Below, in pieces: positions 26,986 through 45,665 of a stretch of DNA of 64,000 nt. A program made the position numbers and the translations under genes. This DNA comes from Castor canadensis (taxonomy: Eukaryota; Chordata; Mammalia; Rodentia; Castoridae): NCBI RefSeq assembly GCF_047511655.1, contig NC_133402.1, positions 65,476,951 to 65,540,950 on the forward strand, in the 5' to 3' direction. The notes beneath the pieces were generated by a model. It worked only from the letters and a program-made list of their open reading frames with translations. It was not told the origin of the DNA and searched no databases. Each line of letters starts with the position of its first letter. Position 1 is the first letter of the stretch.

Positions 26986-27389
26986 ACAAGGAAACAAACA
27001 CACAAAAAGGAAACAATTTCTTTAACTTAAAGACTTTCTTTATATGCTATACAAGCATGCTGTACAGTTTTCTCTGGAAATTCTCATTGTATATTCTCAA
27101 AATTGTCAAGAAAAAAATCCCAAAGTGATAACATAACTTCATGAAATTTCTTCTGAAAATCAAAATATCATCATATATAATCTACTTATAAACATTTTTC
27201 TGAGATTGTAATTAAGATTGTGTGGTACTTTTGAGGACAAATAACTCACTTTCTCAAACCTAACGTATGTCTTAATTAAAAAAAATAAGTTCTCAGACTT
27301 TAGACTGAGAGTAGATTTTAGACCTACTCTACAGATCATGAAATACAACTAGTTATCAAATTTTTTAAAAGTCTTATCACGTTTTCCTA

Positions 27390-27575
<186 letters not shown>

Positions 27576-28064
27576 CTACATGTCAAAAAATAATAGCATT
27601 AATCTTAAAAGAAAGAATGGAAAATAAATTTAACCAAAGGAAAAATACGTAGGATATAGTAATTTCAACAACTTTTTATTTCATTCATGAACATGCATTT
27701 TTATTTTTTATTCAAAACGTGCATGATTTAAAATAAATGAAGTAAGATTTCAATTGTGAATTCAGACACCGCACAAAACTAGTAGATAGCACTGACACTC
27801 AACTGAAAAAAAGGACAGGAAGAAGCGACTGGTTTTGTCCCTTTCTCATTGATCCTAAGGGTAGACATCGGAAAAGAAATTCCTGTTTGAAAGCAGAAAT
27901 ATTTTGAGACACCAAAGTGCAATGCATTTTACCTTCTTTTTGCTTTTTTCCCCTTTCAAAGGAAATGTCACATTTTTAATAAAAATTCAAAATGGCAGTG
28001 CCATTTCATCAGAGCATTTCATTCTTTTACTGTTGTATTATTTAGATTGAATACAGAAATTAGT

Positions 28065-28070
28065 CATGCA
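28065..28070 (-). promoter_or_regulatory. RBFOX motif TGCATG downstream of exon 13A
   Basis: Perfect TGCATG on the transcript strand about 600 bases after exon 13A. Downstream RBFOX sites usually favour inclusion. The distance is large, so function is uncertain. Confidence 0.25.
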
Positions 28071-28099
28071 TTATAAGGCAGCTTAAAAACAAACAAAAA

Positions 28100-28140
28100 A
28101 TTTCTTCTCAACCTTTTGGCTAAAATTACGTATTGTGAAA
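28100..28140 (+). pseudogene. Truncated U2 snRNA-like retrocopy
   Basis: CTTCTCAACCTTTTGGCTAA (28104-28123) matches the 5' end of U2 snRNA as I recall it (CTTCTCGGCCTTTTGGCTAA) with two changes, and similarity continues to about 28131. The match stops after about 35 bases and is followed by an A-rich run (AAACAAACAAACAAAC). Similar A/C-rich sequence precedes it. This is the form of an L1-mobilised, 3'-truncated snRNA pseudogene. It is antisense to PLOD2. Confidence 0.6.
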
Positions 28141-28630
28141 ACAAACAAACAAACAAACAAAAACAGCCTCGCATCTTTGCCCAAACCAAATAAATGTGGC
28201 AGACACAACTGAGGCCAGGGTGTTCCTTTTTGTACCTGTTTTAATAGTAAGAGGATTAGTAAATCAAGAAGAGTGCCCAAGCCTCATCTTCAATGAAAAT
28301 GCACTTCAAAAATGCATTTTATACTTACTCCTATGTCTTCTCTCTCCAACTCCCAAGGAAAAAAATACAAACTAGAAAAATACAAACTTGAGTGACAGAT
28401 CTCAAGGAGTTTGGTTTAACTTCTCATCTGTCAACCATAAAATATAACTCACTTCAAAGACCCAAGAGCTGACTCTTAAACACTGTTGCACCATCTCACA
28501 AAACACACACGCACAAGTATAGTTGATTAACCTGTGAATACCAACATTTTTACTAGGCTAAATGTAAAGAAACCTTTAAAAAAAAAAAAAACTTTACTGC
28601 TAAGCAATATACTGTCTCGAATAGTAATTA

Positions 28631-28669
28631 CATAAGCAAAAATAAATAGAAAATAAATAAAAATAACAC
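28631..28669 (-). promoter_or_regulatory. U-rich tract after the exon 13A donor (candidate TIA1/TIAL1 site)
   Basis: Directly after the weak donor GTGTTA the transcript is dominated by runs of U (TTATTTTTATTTATTTTC and further). TIA1 and TIAL1 bind such tracts to recruit U1 snRNP, and both have been reported to affect LH2 splicing. Binding here is inferred. Confidence 0.5.
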
Positions 28670-28732
28670 CTTTGGGGGGCTGAGCATTTGGAATGTGTCC
28701 GGAGTAGGGGAGTCTTTTTCCCTTTGTAAAGT
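28670..28732 (-). CDS. PLOD2: PLOD2 alternative cassette exon 13A (LH2b insert, residues 501-521)
   Basis: 63-base exon coding 21 residues, beginning [12 protein letters not shown] and ending QMLSPPK. It is recognisable as the LH2b-specific insert between the accessory and hydroxylase domains. Inclusion makes the long isoform (LH2b), the form linked to telopeptide lysine hydroxylation and fibrosis; skipping makes LH2a. The frame is open, both ends are phase 0, and the acceptor is TTCATTTTAG. The donor AAG|GTGTTA is weak and is followed at once by a U-rich stretch, a layout typical of TIA1/TIAL1-assisted exons. The residue at position 512 is Asp, where I recall Glu in human. Confidence 0.93.
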
Positions 28733-32237
<3,505 letters not shown>

Positions 32238-32894
32238 CATCATCACTAATTTTTAATTACCACAGAGCTACTTTTTGGGAGCTTTGCTTGACACACAGCA
32301 CAATAAATTCATTCAACATACATGTAATTGATCCAAAAATAAAGAAGAAGAGAAATTTCATCTCAGTCTATTTTCTTAAATGGATTCGTGGCTCATTTTC
32401 AAAAATAACTCGTTAAAAAGTGCAACCAAAAGGAAAAATCGTTGAAAATGCTAATAAAATATTAAAGCAAGTCTTAAAAGTACTTTTGCTACATTCAAGA
32501 GATTGAAAACACCCAATTATTTAATTATGTATCATATTTAAATTTAATTAGGGTAGTTTAGAAATGACATTAAATAAAATCAAGTATTTCCATTGTCATT
32601 GGCAAATAGACCAGTCTCTGGGGCTTTATGGTGCCCAGTGAATGTCCATTGAATGAAAAAAGGGAATGAGACATTTGTAAACAGGCCAGTGTTCCTGCAA
32701 TTCAGTTCCAAATCACTTTAAAGTATGTTTCCATTTTTTTTGTGACTTTTAAAGTGGGTTGTGGTTATAATAAGTTATCCCTGGCAACACTGAACATTTT
32801 TTTTGGTCCTTTATTTCTCAAAAAATAAAATAGAGAGTAATTGCCTTAAAAAGGATTGAAAACCTCCCCACAAAACTCCTGATAAACTTGCCAT

Positions 32895-33245
32895 TGTGAT
32901 GGTGTTGAGAGGTGGGACCTTTAAGAGGTGGCTAGGCCATGGGGCCCTGCACCCTCCCTTAAGAATGGATTTAGGCTCTTAACTCTAGAGTAGATTAGTT
33001 GCAAAAGTGGGCAGTTTGCAGTCTCTATCTCTCTCTCCTCTCTTTTCTCTTCTCTCTCTCTCTCTCTCTCTCTTTCTTCCAACCTCCCTATGTGTCTTTC
33101 CCTCCCTCCCTTCCTCCTTCCCTTCCTCTTCCTCCCTCTCTCTTTCCCATGCTTCTCCCAAGGTAACATTTTCCATGTTATAGAGCAAAGAAGCCCTGAG
33201 TTAGGCATGGTTATGGAAACTCCCAGCCTTCGGGACTATGAATAA
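32895..33245 (+). mobile_element. Probable MaLR-class LTR remnant
   Basis: GAGAGGTGGGACCTTTAAGA, GCTAGGCCATGGGGCCC and ACTCCCAGCCTTCGGGACTA resemble old mammalian LTR or DNA-element consensus parts. The middle is replaced by a pyrimidine microsatellite. No coding sequence. Confidence 0.45.
33022..33148. repeat. (CT)n-rich polypyrimidine tract
   Basis: CT dinucleotides followed by CCCTTCC-type repeats. Arginine/glutamate-rich frames on the opposite strand are artefacts of it. Confidence 0.95.
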
Positions 33246-34344
33246 GAAACCTGAAAACCGAATCTGTCTACGTTGCACCTGTGTTTGTGAGAACAGAAAT
33301 ATGAGGAGAACAGATGGGGAGAATAAATCATATTATACAAATGGAGGAGTAAAATTTGCAGCAAGGCAATAAGTGACAGAGAGAAAGGAAGGAAAAGACA
33401 ATGTCACATGCCCGAGATGTATCCCATTCTCTGTCCCTTTTCAGTCAAGTCTTCAATGTTTCACGGTATTTTGCCATGTGCGAATTTCTTATGGAAGCTG
33501 CATGCCTGGGTACAGAAGCAAGAACTGTAGTGATCACAGGAGCCCAAGCCTTTCATCACTAACAGGAGTCCATGGAACTGGAAGCAAGCTCCTCTAGTGA
33601 CTTTTCAAGAGATAAAGAGACCAAGAGTGCAACTGAATCCTTTATGAAGAAATTTTATTTTTCAAAGATTTAACCATTAGATTAATATTAAGAGGAAAAT
33701 GTTAAGTACCTGTCATAGATTCTTTAAACATCCCACTAAAAGAAAAACTATTAAGTTCTTACCAAAGTGGCATCAAATAAAAATATCTAAGTATTAGTAA
33801 TGTGTATTGCAAGTTATTGCATCTCAATCAAAGTCTGAAGAAATTAGCAATGCAAATTCAAGACAATATTACTGAATCCCACTAAATTTAAAAGTTATAA
33901 ATAAACTATAGCATACCATATCCCTAGGGTACACCACCTGCCTTTTCTTGCTAAATGGTCAAAACCTTATTCGTATGTTTTGGAAAAATACCAAATAGTT
34001 AACTTACAGGTACATATCTATGGATAGTTTTACATGGGATTTCAGATACAGATTGATCCAGAGAAGTCTTAGATTTTGAAGTAAAAAATAAATTTTCAAA
34101 TGGAAAGATTCTAGTGACGAATCCATCATATATGGGATGGATTAATACAGCACAATAGATTTCCTATATGTCTTATTTAGCAAAAAAAAAAAATGTCATT
34201 CTAACCTTCATCTGCTAGGCATTCTATTTATTATGACAAATAGCTGTGCTAATACATGCAATGTACTTTAACCAGTGCTTAGCAATTCCTCAGCACTCAC
34301 TGCAAGGGGTTACTTTGAGTAGCAGCAGTGGGAATAACAAGTGG

Positions 34345-34420
34345 AGGTTAAGTCTCAAGTGGTAGAGAGCCCGCCTAGCAAGCACAAGCCTTGAGTTCAA
34401 ACCCCAGTGCTCCCAACAAA
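34345..34420 (+). mobile_element. tRNA-derived SINE, forward
   Basis: TCTCAAGTGGTAGAGAGCCC, GCCTAGCAAGCACAAGCC and GAGTTCAAACCCCAGTGC. Confidence 0.85.
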
Positions 34421-34779
34421 TAGAGGTTAGTGCCATTTGATATGCAGAGTGTCTTTATCTCATTTCAATTAAATTCAATAAAAACAGGTAGTGCCCAGTG
34501 GTAAATCAATTCAATAGTAAATAAAGCTATAACTCTGGCTGTGGAATAATTACCTCTGAAATTTTTTTCAGAAATTTTCTTTAGAGAGCTAAAACTTTCT
34601 ATGCAATAACTTTTAGGTCAGAAGATTTATGAAATTCTGCTTTAAAAATTCTACAGAGAATCAAACAACTTTGAATTTTATTAAAATCACACATATCATA
34701 ATTTCACCTCGCTTTAAAGAAAAAAATAGAACAAATTTAATTAATAAACTATACTTGTGTCTGCAATTAATATGACATT

Positions 34780-34899
34780 TTTCTTTTTTTTTTTTTTTCT
34801 TTTTTTTTTTTTTTTACTTATGCAGTGCTGGGGATTGAACTCAGCGCCTTGAGCATGCCAGGTGAACACTCTGCCACTGAACTATATCCCCAAGCCCAG
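34780..34899 (-). mobile_element. ID element, reverse
   Basis: Long poly-T, then GTGCTGGGGATTGAACTCAG and CTGCCACTGAACTATATCCC. Confidence 0.85.
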
Positions 34900-35084
34900 T
34901 ATTACAGATTTCTAACTCCCTTAAGGCTATTATCTGTATGATTCACTTAATGAAAAGTAAATAATTACAACAAGATGCTTATAGAATGTTGAAAAATAAT
35001 TTAATGTGACTTATTTCAACTCATGGACTGTTCCACATAGATGTAGAAAATTATCATCTTAATAATAAATTGATATAAATCTTA

Positions 35085-38464
<3,380 letters not shown>

Positions 38465-38769
38465 TTATTTAAAATTCTATTCAAACCTTAATCCGTGCCA
38501 CAGAAAACAATACTAGAATTTCAGTTCAACATAATCTGCTAAACTTGAATTATCTGTGGCAGTTCTGTAACATAGGAAATAAATCTTTGTAATTTTACTG
38601 AATCAGTTCTTGTAATTCCTCTTGTGCAGAGGAAACTCACTCTAGTACTTATTATATGTAATTAAGGATCAGCCTACTCACTTATCAATATTCCTTCATA
38701 ATAGCCTTCAAAAAACTTCATTAGATCTAAGTGATATTTTGACTACTTCATCTAAGAAACCAGAATGAA

Positions 38770-39004
38770 GATCTGGGCTGTTGCTTAGGACTCTCCCTGG
38801 ACCTGGTCTAGCTTGGTAGAGGACCTGGGTTGGATACTCAAAACCACAAAAAAGAAAAAGAAAAGGAGGAGAAGGCAAGGGAGAAAGGGAAGAAGAAAGA
38901 GAAGGGAAGAAAAAAGAAAGAGAAACGGAGAAGGGGAAGAGAAAGGGAAGGGAAGTGGGTAAAAGGAAAAGAAGAAGGAAGGAAGGAAGAAAGAAAGGAA
39001 AGGA
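38770..39004 (+). mobile_element. ID-like SINE with an expanded (GAAA/GGAA)n tail
   Basis: Degenerate ID body (GGACCTGGTCTAGCTTGGTA; GACCTGGGTTGGATACTCA). Its A-tail has grown into a purine microsatellite of about 160 bp. The lysine/glutamate-rich 69-codon frame is an artefact. Confidence 0.7.
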
Positions 39005-40019
39005 GTCTATGGCTCACATCTAAAACTACTCTTTCTTAAGTAACCATACAACTGTCACTGTGAGGTATATTCCTTTAGCAATTCTTCAATATTTATTACC
39101 TACAGGTGCACACTGAGCAAAGTTTTCTTCAGACATGGTTTCTACATGTAGAAAGGAGACTTTCATTCTGCAGTTAGGAATGAATACTTTCTTTGCAGCA
39201 CATTTTAGCAGGTTATAAGGCAAAAACCTAAGGACCAAGAGATTTATCCCTATGTGCAAAAAAAATTGCAAGAAAATATTTTTCTACCTTTGTACCAGAA
39301 AGTTTATATAAAAACAAAACAAATAAAAAGCATTACTTCTCCCTCCAAAGGACAGTGCTACTTTCTGCAAAAAAGATCATGATGAATTTTTAAACATCTT
39401 CAAGGTACACTTCACTCAGAAACAGGCTGGCATTCTTTCCAGATAGGAAACATTCAGTTCGTTAGCTGGAAGAGTGGCCAAAAGAGTCTTACTTTCAAGT
39501 AAAATAGGGCTCTATTCAGAAGCTCCTAAATGTAGACAAATTATTCTTTATCCTCCCTTCAGACAGCAATAAGAATAGAAATTACTGAATCCAGCAGCTT
39601 GAGTTCAGGACACTGAAAGTCTTTCAGCTGTTACCAGAGCTATCTTCCCAGCAGTTCTATTTCTGCCTCTATTCTTTTACTTAACTGGTGTGCCCTTGGT
39701 ACTCAATAAACCTATGGTGAATGAAGGGGAAATCAGCCTTAATGACAAAAATCACTCCTCCGAATCCAATTGTTCATACTCATTAGTGTCTTCCAAGATA
39801 CTAGAGTAACTGTATAAAAGAGTGATATTTCTACAAGATGTTCTAAAACTGCTATCAGGTGACATCAGCATGTTTTATGGATAAACCATAAATTATCTTC
39901 AACTGGTTGCTTACCCTCAAAGTAAGGATGAGTAAATATAACTATAATTATCTATATGCATTTTCATACATATACATATATATAAAACCAGGGCCTGGCA
40001 CACAGTATGACACTGGTAA

Positions 40020-40440
40020 AATTGCACAGTAGTCAGAACATAGGATTTGGAGCAAGATTCCCTACATTCAAATCCCTATACCAACAATTAATAATCTTAT
40101 GCCCTTAATTAAGCAAACCACTTACCTTATTTATTAATTTATTTAGTTTTGAAACATTGGGGTTTGATCGCAAGGCCTTCACCTTGAGACACTCCACCAG
40201 CCCTTTTTTTGTGATGGGGTTTCTCAAGATAGGATCTTACAAACTACTTTTCTGGTCTGGCTTCAAACCACGATACTCCTGATCTCTGCCTCTTAAGCAG
40301 CTAGGATTACAGCCATGAGCCACTGGTGCCTGGCACCCCTTACCTTTACGTTCCTCAGTATTCTCATTTACAAAACTGAACCAAACAGTACTACCTACTT
40401 TTTGACTTTTGTGATGTTCAAATGAGTTAGGTCATAAAGA
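40020..40440 (+). mobile_element. MIR SINE split by a younger SINE
   Basis: Left half (40020-40116: TTGGAGCAAGATTCCCTACA, TTCAAATCCCTATACC) and right half (40347-40440: CCTCAGTATTCTCATTTACA, then AAACTGAACC) form one MIR when the insert is removed. Confidence 0.75.
40129..40334 (-). mobile_element. Composite SINE inserted into the MIR, reverse
   Basis: GGGGTTTGATCGCAAGGCCT, TTGAGACACTCCACCAGCCC and CTAGGATTACAGCCATGAGC. Flanking 12-bp duplication with one mismatch: 40117-40128 and 40335-40346 (…CTTACCTT). Confidence 0.85.
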
Positions 40441-40830
40441 AATTAAGAGTTTTTAATTAGATAATCACATATGATTGTTTATAAATCATCAAATTAAAAA
40501 TCAAGCACAGATGAGATTGATAAGATCAGGGAGCAACATAATCATTTCTCTCAATACTTTGACCAAGCCAACAGACAAAAATAACACCACAGCACCCATC
40601 ATACAAAGCTATTAAATGTTAACCACAAAGCTGCTTTCATTGACCTTAATTTTAGTTTATGCTTTCAAAAACTGTTCAGAAGCACACAAATCTAGCAATT
40701 TTCTGAATCACTGTGTTTTAAAGTTATACATCCATTACCTATTCTAAAATATTTTTTTCCTATAAATCGCTACATTTCCATGACATTGTACTTTTGTTCC
40801 TAAGGGTCATACATAGTCATTTCCACTTAC

Positions 40831-40932
40831 CTCTACTGTGGACAAGTCAACTGTATCAAACTCACAAAGAGTGCAGCCTTTATCCTGTGTCCAGGAGTTA
40901 GGTACATAGTTTCCGAAGTAATTCAGGAGAAT
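40831..40932 (-). CDS. PLOD2: PLOD2 exon 8 (residues 260-293)
   Basis: 102-base exon, exactly 34 codons (260-293), phase 0 at both ends. It encodes [20 protein letters not shown] and then [10 protein letters not shown], with two nearby cysteines (Cys279 and Cys282) that probably pair or structure the linker. It covers the end of the glycosyltransferase-like domain and the link to the accessory domain. Acceptor TTTACTAG, donor GAG|GTAAGT (strong). Confidence 0.95.
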
Positions 40933-41912
40933 CTAGTAAATAAGGAAAATGGCCTATGAACAAAAGTGATGCTCGCCAACCAATGTGTTTTCATTCTGTG
41001 TTCATGTGCCTTCAAAGCCTGTTTCTACAAGAGACAGACTCTTTCCATGTAAATGTGCACACTGAACAATATTTTGTTCAGACCATGAATCATTAAGCAG
41101 AGCAAACTATGTCTAGAAATGTCAGAACATACCTCATAAACTATAAAGGTCATTTTATTTGATAGAAGGGATAATAATGGAAATGACAATTTTAAAAATA
41201 TATCAAGAAAGCACAATTTTAAGCAAGACCACAATGAGTCACATGAACAACTTAGTAATCAAAAAAATGTGTGTGAAAACCCAGCATGGACACCTACCTT
41301 AAGTGGAGTAGTGGCAATGTGATTTTTTCCATCAACACATCGCCAAACAAATACTGAGTTAACTTTATCACTGAAGGCACTGAATTTCCCTGGAAACTAA
41401 GCTATCACAAACAAGACTTCTGGTGCTGATTCATAGGCACTGACTCAGAAAAAGATGGCTTGCAGATTAAAATGGTCCTAGGGCAGCTCCCAACTAAAAT
41501 CACCCCACAATCACCCCACAAGTACCATACTGCTTACCCATCCAACTCTCCTTCAGATCTCTGACAAGGTCCCCTCCTGACGCCCCCTGCACACACACAC
41601 CTTTCTTTAGGCATCTACTGGAAGTGATTTCATCTGTAAAATCTGTGATTTAGTGTGTGGTTTTAGGGAGAGTCTGAGAGAAGATGGATGGGAAAGACAG
41701 GTAAACACACTTAAGATTTTTCTCTCTGAGCCCTTAAAAAAATTTTTGACTAGGCTTCTAAAGTTTAAAGATTTTAGAGGAAATTCTTTTGCTATATAAA
41801 TAATAAAGAGTTACCACCTCTCCTGAAATTTTAATACCTCATAGTGGTAACAGCATTTGTAGGGCTTTTCCACCCCATACAATTTCACCTCAACACAGTG
41901 AGGCTGAAACTG

Positions 41913-42070
41913 CTTGGGCTAACACCTTGAGCCACTCCACCAGCCCTTTTTCTGTCATGGGTTTTTTTGAGATAGGGTCTCAAACGATTTGCCCAGGCTG
42001 GTTTCGAACCACCATCTTCCTGATCTCTACCTCCTGAGTAGCTAGAATTACAGGCATGAGCCACTGGCAT
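41913..42070 (-). mobile_element. Composite SINE fragment, reverse
   Basis: ACCTTGAGCCACTCCACCAG, GAGATAGGGTCTCAAACGAT, GCCCAGGCTGGTTTCGAACC and TACAGGCATGAGCCACTGG. Confidence 0.85.
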
Positions 42071-43324
42071 TAATTTTTCATTTTAAAGGTGAGCTCAAAT
42101 CAAAAGTCTATATATTAAACATGGAGAGCAAAAAATATGCAGAAAAGCCCACTAGATTTTCGTAGTTGCCTAAAGCTCAAAGAGATATATTAAATGAAGC
42201 AGGTTTGTTCATTTTACCAGATTCCTCTGAAATATTTGGAATTCTGTCCAAATAGTACTATTGCACTGAATCTTTCAAAGAAATGCTACTGAAATAGTAC
42301 ACTAGTAATTAAAATAGGAAAGTCTTTGTGTTCCACGGATACTGTAGGTAGAGCTACATTTAACTCTGCAGCAAGATCAGAAGACAAGGACAAGGAACTC
42401 ATTCACATTTCTTCTGGATTGCATGTTATTTCAGGAAACAAATTCCAAAGCAGGAAATATGCAGTCATGACATTCATTAATGATATTTCAAGAGTCAATG
42501 TGGTCATTTATTTTAATGTGCCTGTCAAATAAAAACAGAAATAACAAATGTACTGTTGCTAAATGAGGAATCTGAGTATTAATTAAGTCACTTCTGACCT
42601 ACAAAATGTCATGATTTTGAAGGAAGAAAACAAATAGATCTATGTGCAAACAAGTTCCTTATTAAGGATTATTTTTTTAAAAGGCCAAAATGCAAGCATG
42701 AAATGCAGAGATTTGGTAAAATATTCTAAGAATGTTTTTAAAGGAAGTAAAAGTGCCCCAAATACATGACCATATTTAAAATCCTTTATTACCTATGAAG
42801 ACTGTCACTTCTCCCATCTCAAAAATCTTATAAAAATTTAATATTTATTTCATGTATTATTGATCCATTTATTAGAATCCCCATGTAAATATGAAAGTGA
42901 TGGATAGTTTTAAGAGGTTAGGGTATAAAAAGGCATTACTTTTAGTTTTCAGAATTAAAACTTGATTTTGCAACTCTTCTACACTCTGCCATGTATTTCA
43001 ATTTACCACAGATAGTTAAGGTCTTTAGACACATTCCTGTTGACGGAAACCCCCTCTTCAGAGCTCCCTCGGCACAGGCAGAGGTTGGCTCCACAGCCCC
43101 CCACCATTTACCCATTTACATCTGTTTTCTTCATAGAAACAGCAGACATTTCTGCTGGCAGCTTCAAAGGTGAGGAACACTGTTTATGTAGTCAGGCTGC
43201 TCACGGCACTCCCCGCTGGCTACCAGGTGGTGGTATTTTCCTGATTCTTCTTTCACAATAACAAAATATTTCCAAGTATGATTGTCATTTTCATTGGCAA
43301 AGACACTTTTCTAGCCAGAACATT

Positions 43325-43739
43325 TTCTTTCCTTTTCTTTCTTTATTCCTCCCTCTCTTCCTCCCTCCTTTCTCTCCCTTCTTTTTTCCTCCCTCTCTTT
43401 CCCTTCCTCTCTCACTTCTTTCTCCTTGGCTCTCTTTCTCCCTCCCTCACTCTTTTCCTCCCTCTCTATTTTACTTCCTCCCTCCCTTCTTTCTCTCTCT
43501 CCCCTCTCCTTCCTCCTTTCTTTCTTTTTCCCTCCTTCTCTCCCTTCTTTTTTCCTCTTTCCCTCCTCTCCTTCCTCCCTTCTTTCTCTCTTTCCCTTCT
43601 TCTCTGCCTCCCTCCCTTCCTTCTTTCTCTCTTCCTCTCTTCTTTCTCTACCTCCCTCTTCTCCCTGGTTCCCTCCCTCTTTTCCTCCTTCTCTCTTTTC
43701 CTCACTCTCTCTCTTCTTTCTCTCCCTTCCTTCTTTCCT
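43325..43739. repeat. Long polypyrimidine tract, about 415 bp
   Basis: Almost pure C/T (CCTCCCTT and TTTCTCT units) on the plus strand, so the PLOD2 transcript is G/A-rich here. The 157-158 codon frames on both strands (Ser/Leu/Phe-rich, or Lys/Glu/Arg-rich) exist only because such tracts lack stop codons. Confidence 0.95.
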
Positions 43740-44809
43740 GGCTTGCTTCTTTAATTTCTTCTTAAAAATCATGCTATTCTTCAAGATGAGCCAAGCACTG
43801 TGGATTTTATGCTAAAAATTAAGGTCACTATTTTTCACTACAAATCAAATTATTTTCAAATTATTTTCAGAAATTACTTGTCTTCATGTGTAAAACTGGC
43901 CATTTGATGTATAAAACTGCCATTGATTTCATGACTACTTTAAGATGTATACTATCTGATATTTGTGAGAAAAATCCAAGCATTAAAGTAAATATCTTAA
44001 GACGTATTACTAACAATAAATAAACTTCAGGAATAAAAAGTAAAGTCTGAAACCCCAAACCATACATTCTATCAAAAATTGATTTACATTGAATTCTATC
44101 TAGACAATTAGGAAAACTATTTAGAATAAATACAGAAGTATGGTTTCAATAAAAAGCAAATTTAAAAAGGTCATAATTGTTTGCACATTTTGTTTGATTC
44201 TGAAAACACACGGGAATATGAATCCTCATAGAAATAGTACTGAGGAAGTGAAAAACCAAAACCAGCGATGCATGGAAACCATATGGGTGGGTAGAAGATT
44301 ACAAGTGATGTGTACATTATTTATAATTTTTAAACTATTGGAGTAACATCAGATTCGGGGAAAGTAAGAAATACTTTCACATTCACACACTTTGGTACTG
44401 TTACAGACACACTCTAAAGAACTTATCATTCACATATTGTTAAATGAGAAAACAGCTTAAATCATCATTTAATTCACTATTATGGCCCAAAACTACTGAC
44501 ATTAATCATTCTTTACTAAACAAAGTAATAAGTAAAATTAACATAAAATATTAATACAAAAAAATCCTGTCAACTTTCATGAAAGTCAGAAAAGGTTGTA
44601 ATCTATTTTCCCATCAGCCTGGGCAAGGGAATAAATGCTATTCACATGACTCTATTTAATTCTAACATACTGCTATGGATAAAATATTAGTGTTTGTTGA
44701 AAGCTTATTAATACAACTTTTTTCAAGGTTTCATATTATAGCAAACATGAGTTTCAAAAAAAGGTTACTTTACTGTTGGTTGTCAAGTAGAATCATTAGG
44801 AAATGCACC

Positions 44810-45115
44810 AAGCTGGCCGCTGGTGCCTAACACCTGTAATCCTAACTACCTAGGAGGCTCAGATCTGGAGGCAGTTGGAGGCCAGCGTATGCCAAAATTT
44901 AGGAGACCCCATCTCAATGGATGACACACATCTGTCATCCAAGGGACTGCTTGAAGCATAAAACTGGAGGATCAAAACCCAGACCCACTTGGGCAAAAAC
45001 TGAAATCCCCATCTCCAAATTAACCAGAGCAAAAAGGGCTGGAAGAATGGCTAAGGCAGTAGAGCGCCCGCCTAGCAAGTGCAAAGCTCTGAGTTCAAAC
45101 CCCAGCTTTGCTGGA
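44810..45115 (+). mobile_element. Composite SINE, forward, near full length
   Basis: CACCTGTAATCCTAACTACC, GGAGGCTCAGATCTGGAGGC, then a second 7SL-like block and TAGAGCGCCCGCCTAGCAAG with GAGTTCAAACCCCAGC. Confidence 0.88.
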
Positions 45116-45369
45116 TAGGATCATTTCACACGAAATACAACTGGATGATACATAGCTTGAAATGCCAGAAAAAGTGATTGCCCCACTCCTCAGAATACTT
45201 AGAAGTTCTTAGTATGCACAGATCTTTCAGTTGATTAAGGAGCATTTCCTGTACTATGCTAAGTCTTCTGCCTTCACATTTTACACTCCCTGTCAGGAAC
45301 TGAGGGCCACACTGTTCACTCAACATGAGCTCCTACCCACAAGACTGAATGCAGTTTATATTCCATTTT

Positions 45370-45665
45370 TTTTCTTTTATTATTCACATGTGCATACAAG
45401 GCTTGGGTCATTTCTCCCCCTGCCCCCACCCCCTCCCTTACCACCCACTCCGCCCCCTCCCTCTCCCCCCAACCCCCTCAATACCCAGCAGAAACTATTT
45501 TGCCCTTATCTCTAATTTTGTTGTAGAGAGAGTATAAGCAATAATAGGAAGGAACAAGGGGTTTTGCTGGTTGAGATAAGGATAGCTATACAGGGCATTG
45601 ACTCACATTGATTTCCTGTGCGTGTGTGTTACCTTCTACGTTAATTCTTTTTGATCTAACCTTTC
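45370..45665 (-). mobile_element. L1 3'-UTR-like fragment, reverse
   Basis: Contains TTCACATGTGCATACAAGGC, a long C-rich run (45415-45480, G-rich in sense) and TTGCCCTTATCTCTAATTTT. The G-rich polypurine tract is typical of L1 3' UTRs. Proline-rich frames here are artefacts. Confidence 0.6.

Larger units (their letters stand above)
27576..28669 (-). other. PLOD2 intron between exons 13A and 14
   Basis: 1094 bases. It carries the U-rich tract after the weak donor, an RBFOX motif and the U2-like fragment. Confidence 0.85.

Noticed and set aside
38830..39039. Lys/Glu-rich 69-codon frame
   Set aside because: Expanded purine tail of an ID-like SINE.
43278..43815. Open frames of 129-158 codons on both strands
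   Set aside because: They are translations of the C/T (G/A) tract, which lacks stop codons; composition is almost only Ser, Leu, Phe, Pro or Lys, Glu, Arg, Gly.
45231..45537. Proline-rich frames of 62-94 codons
   Set aside because: Produced by the C-rich run of an L1-like 3' end.
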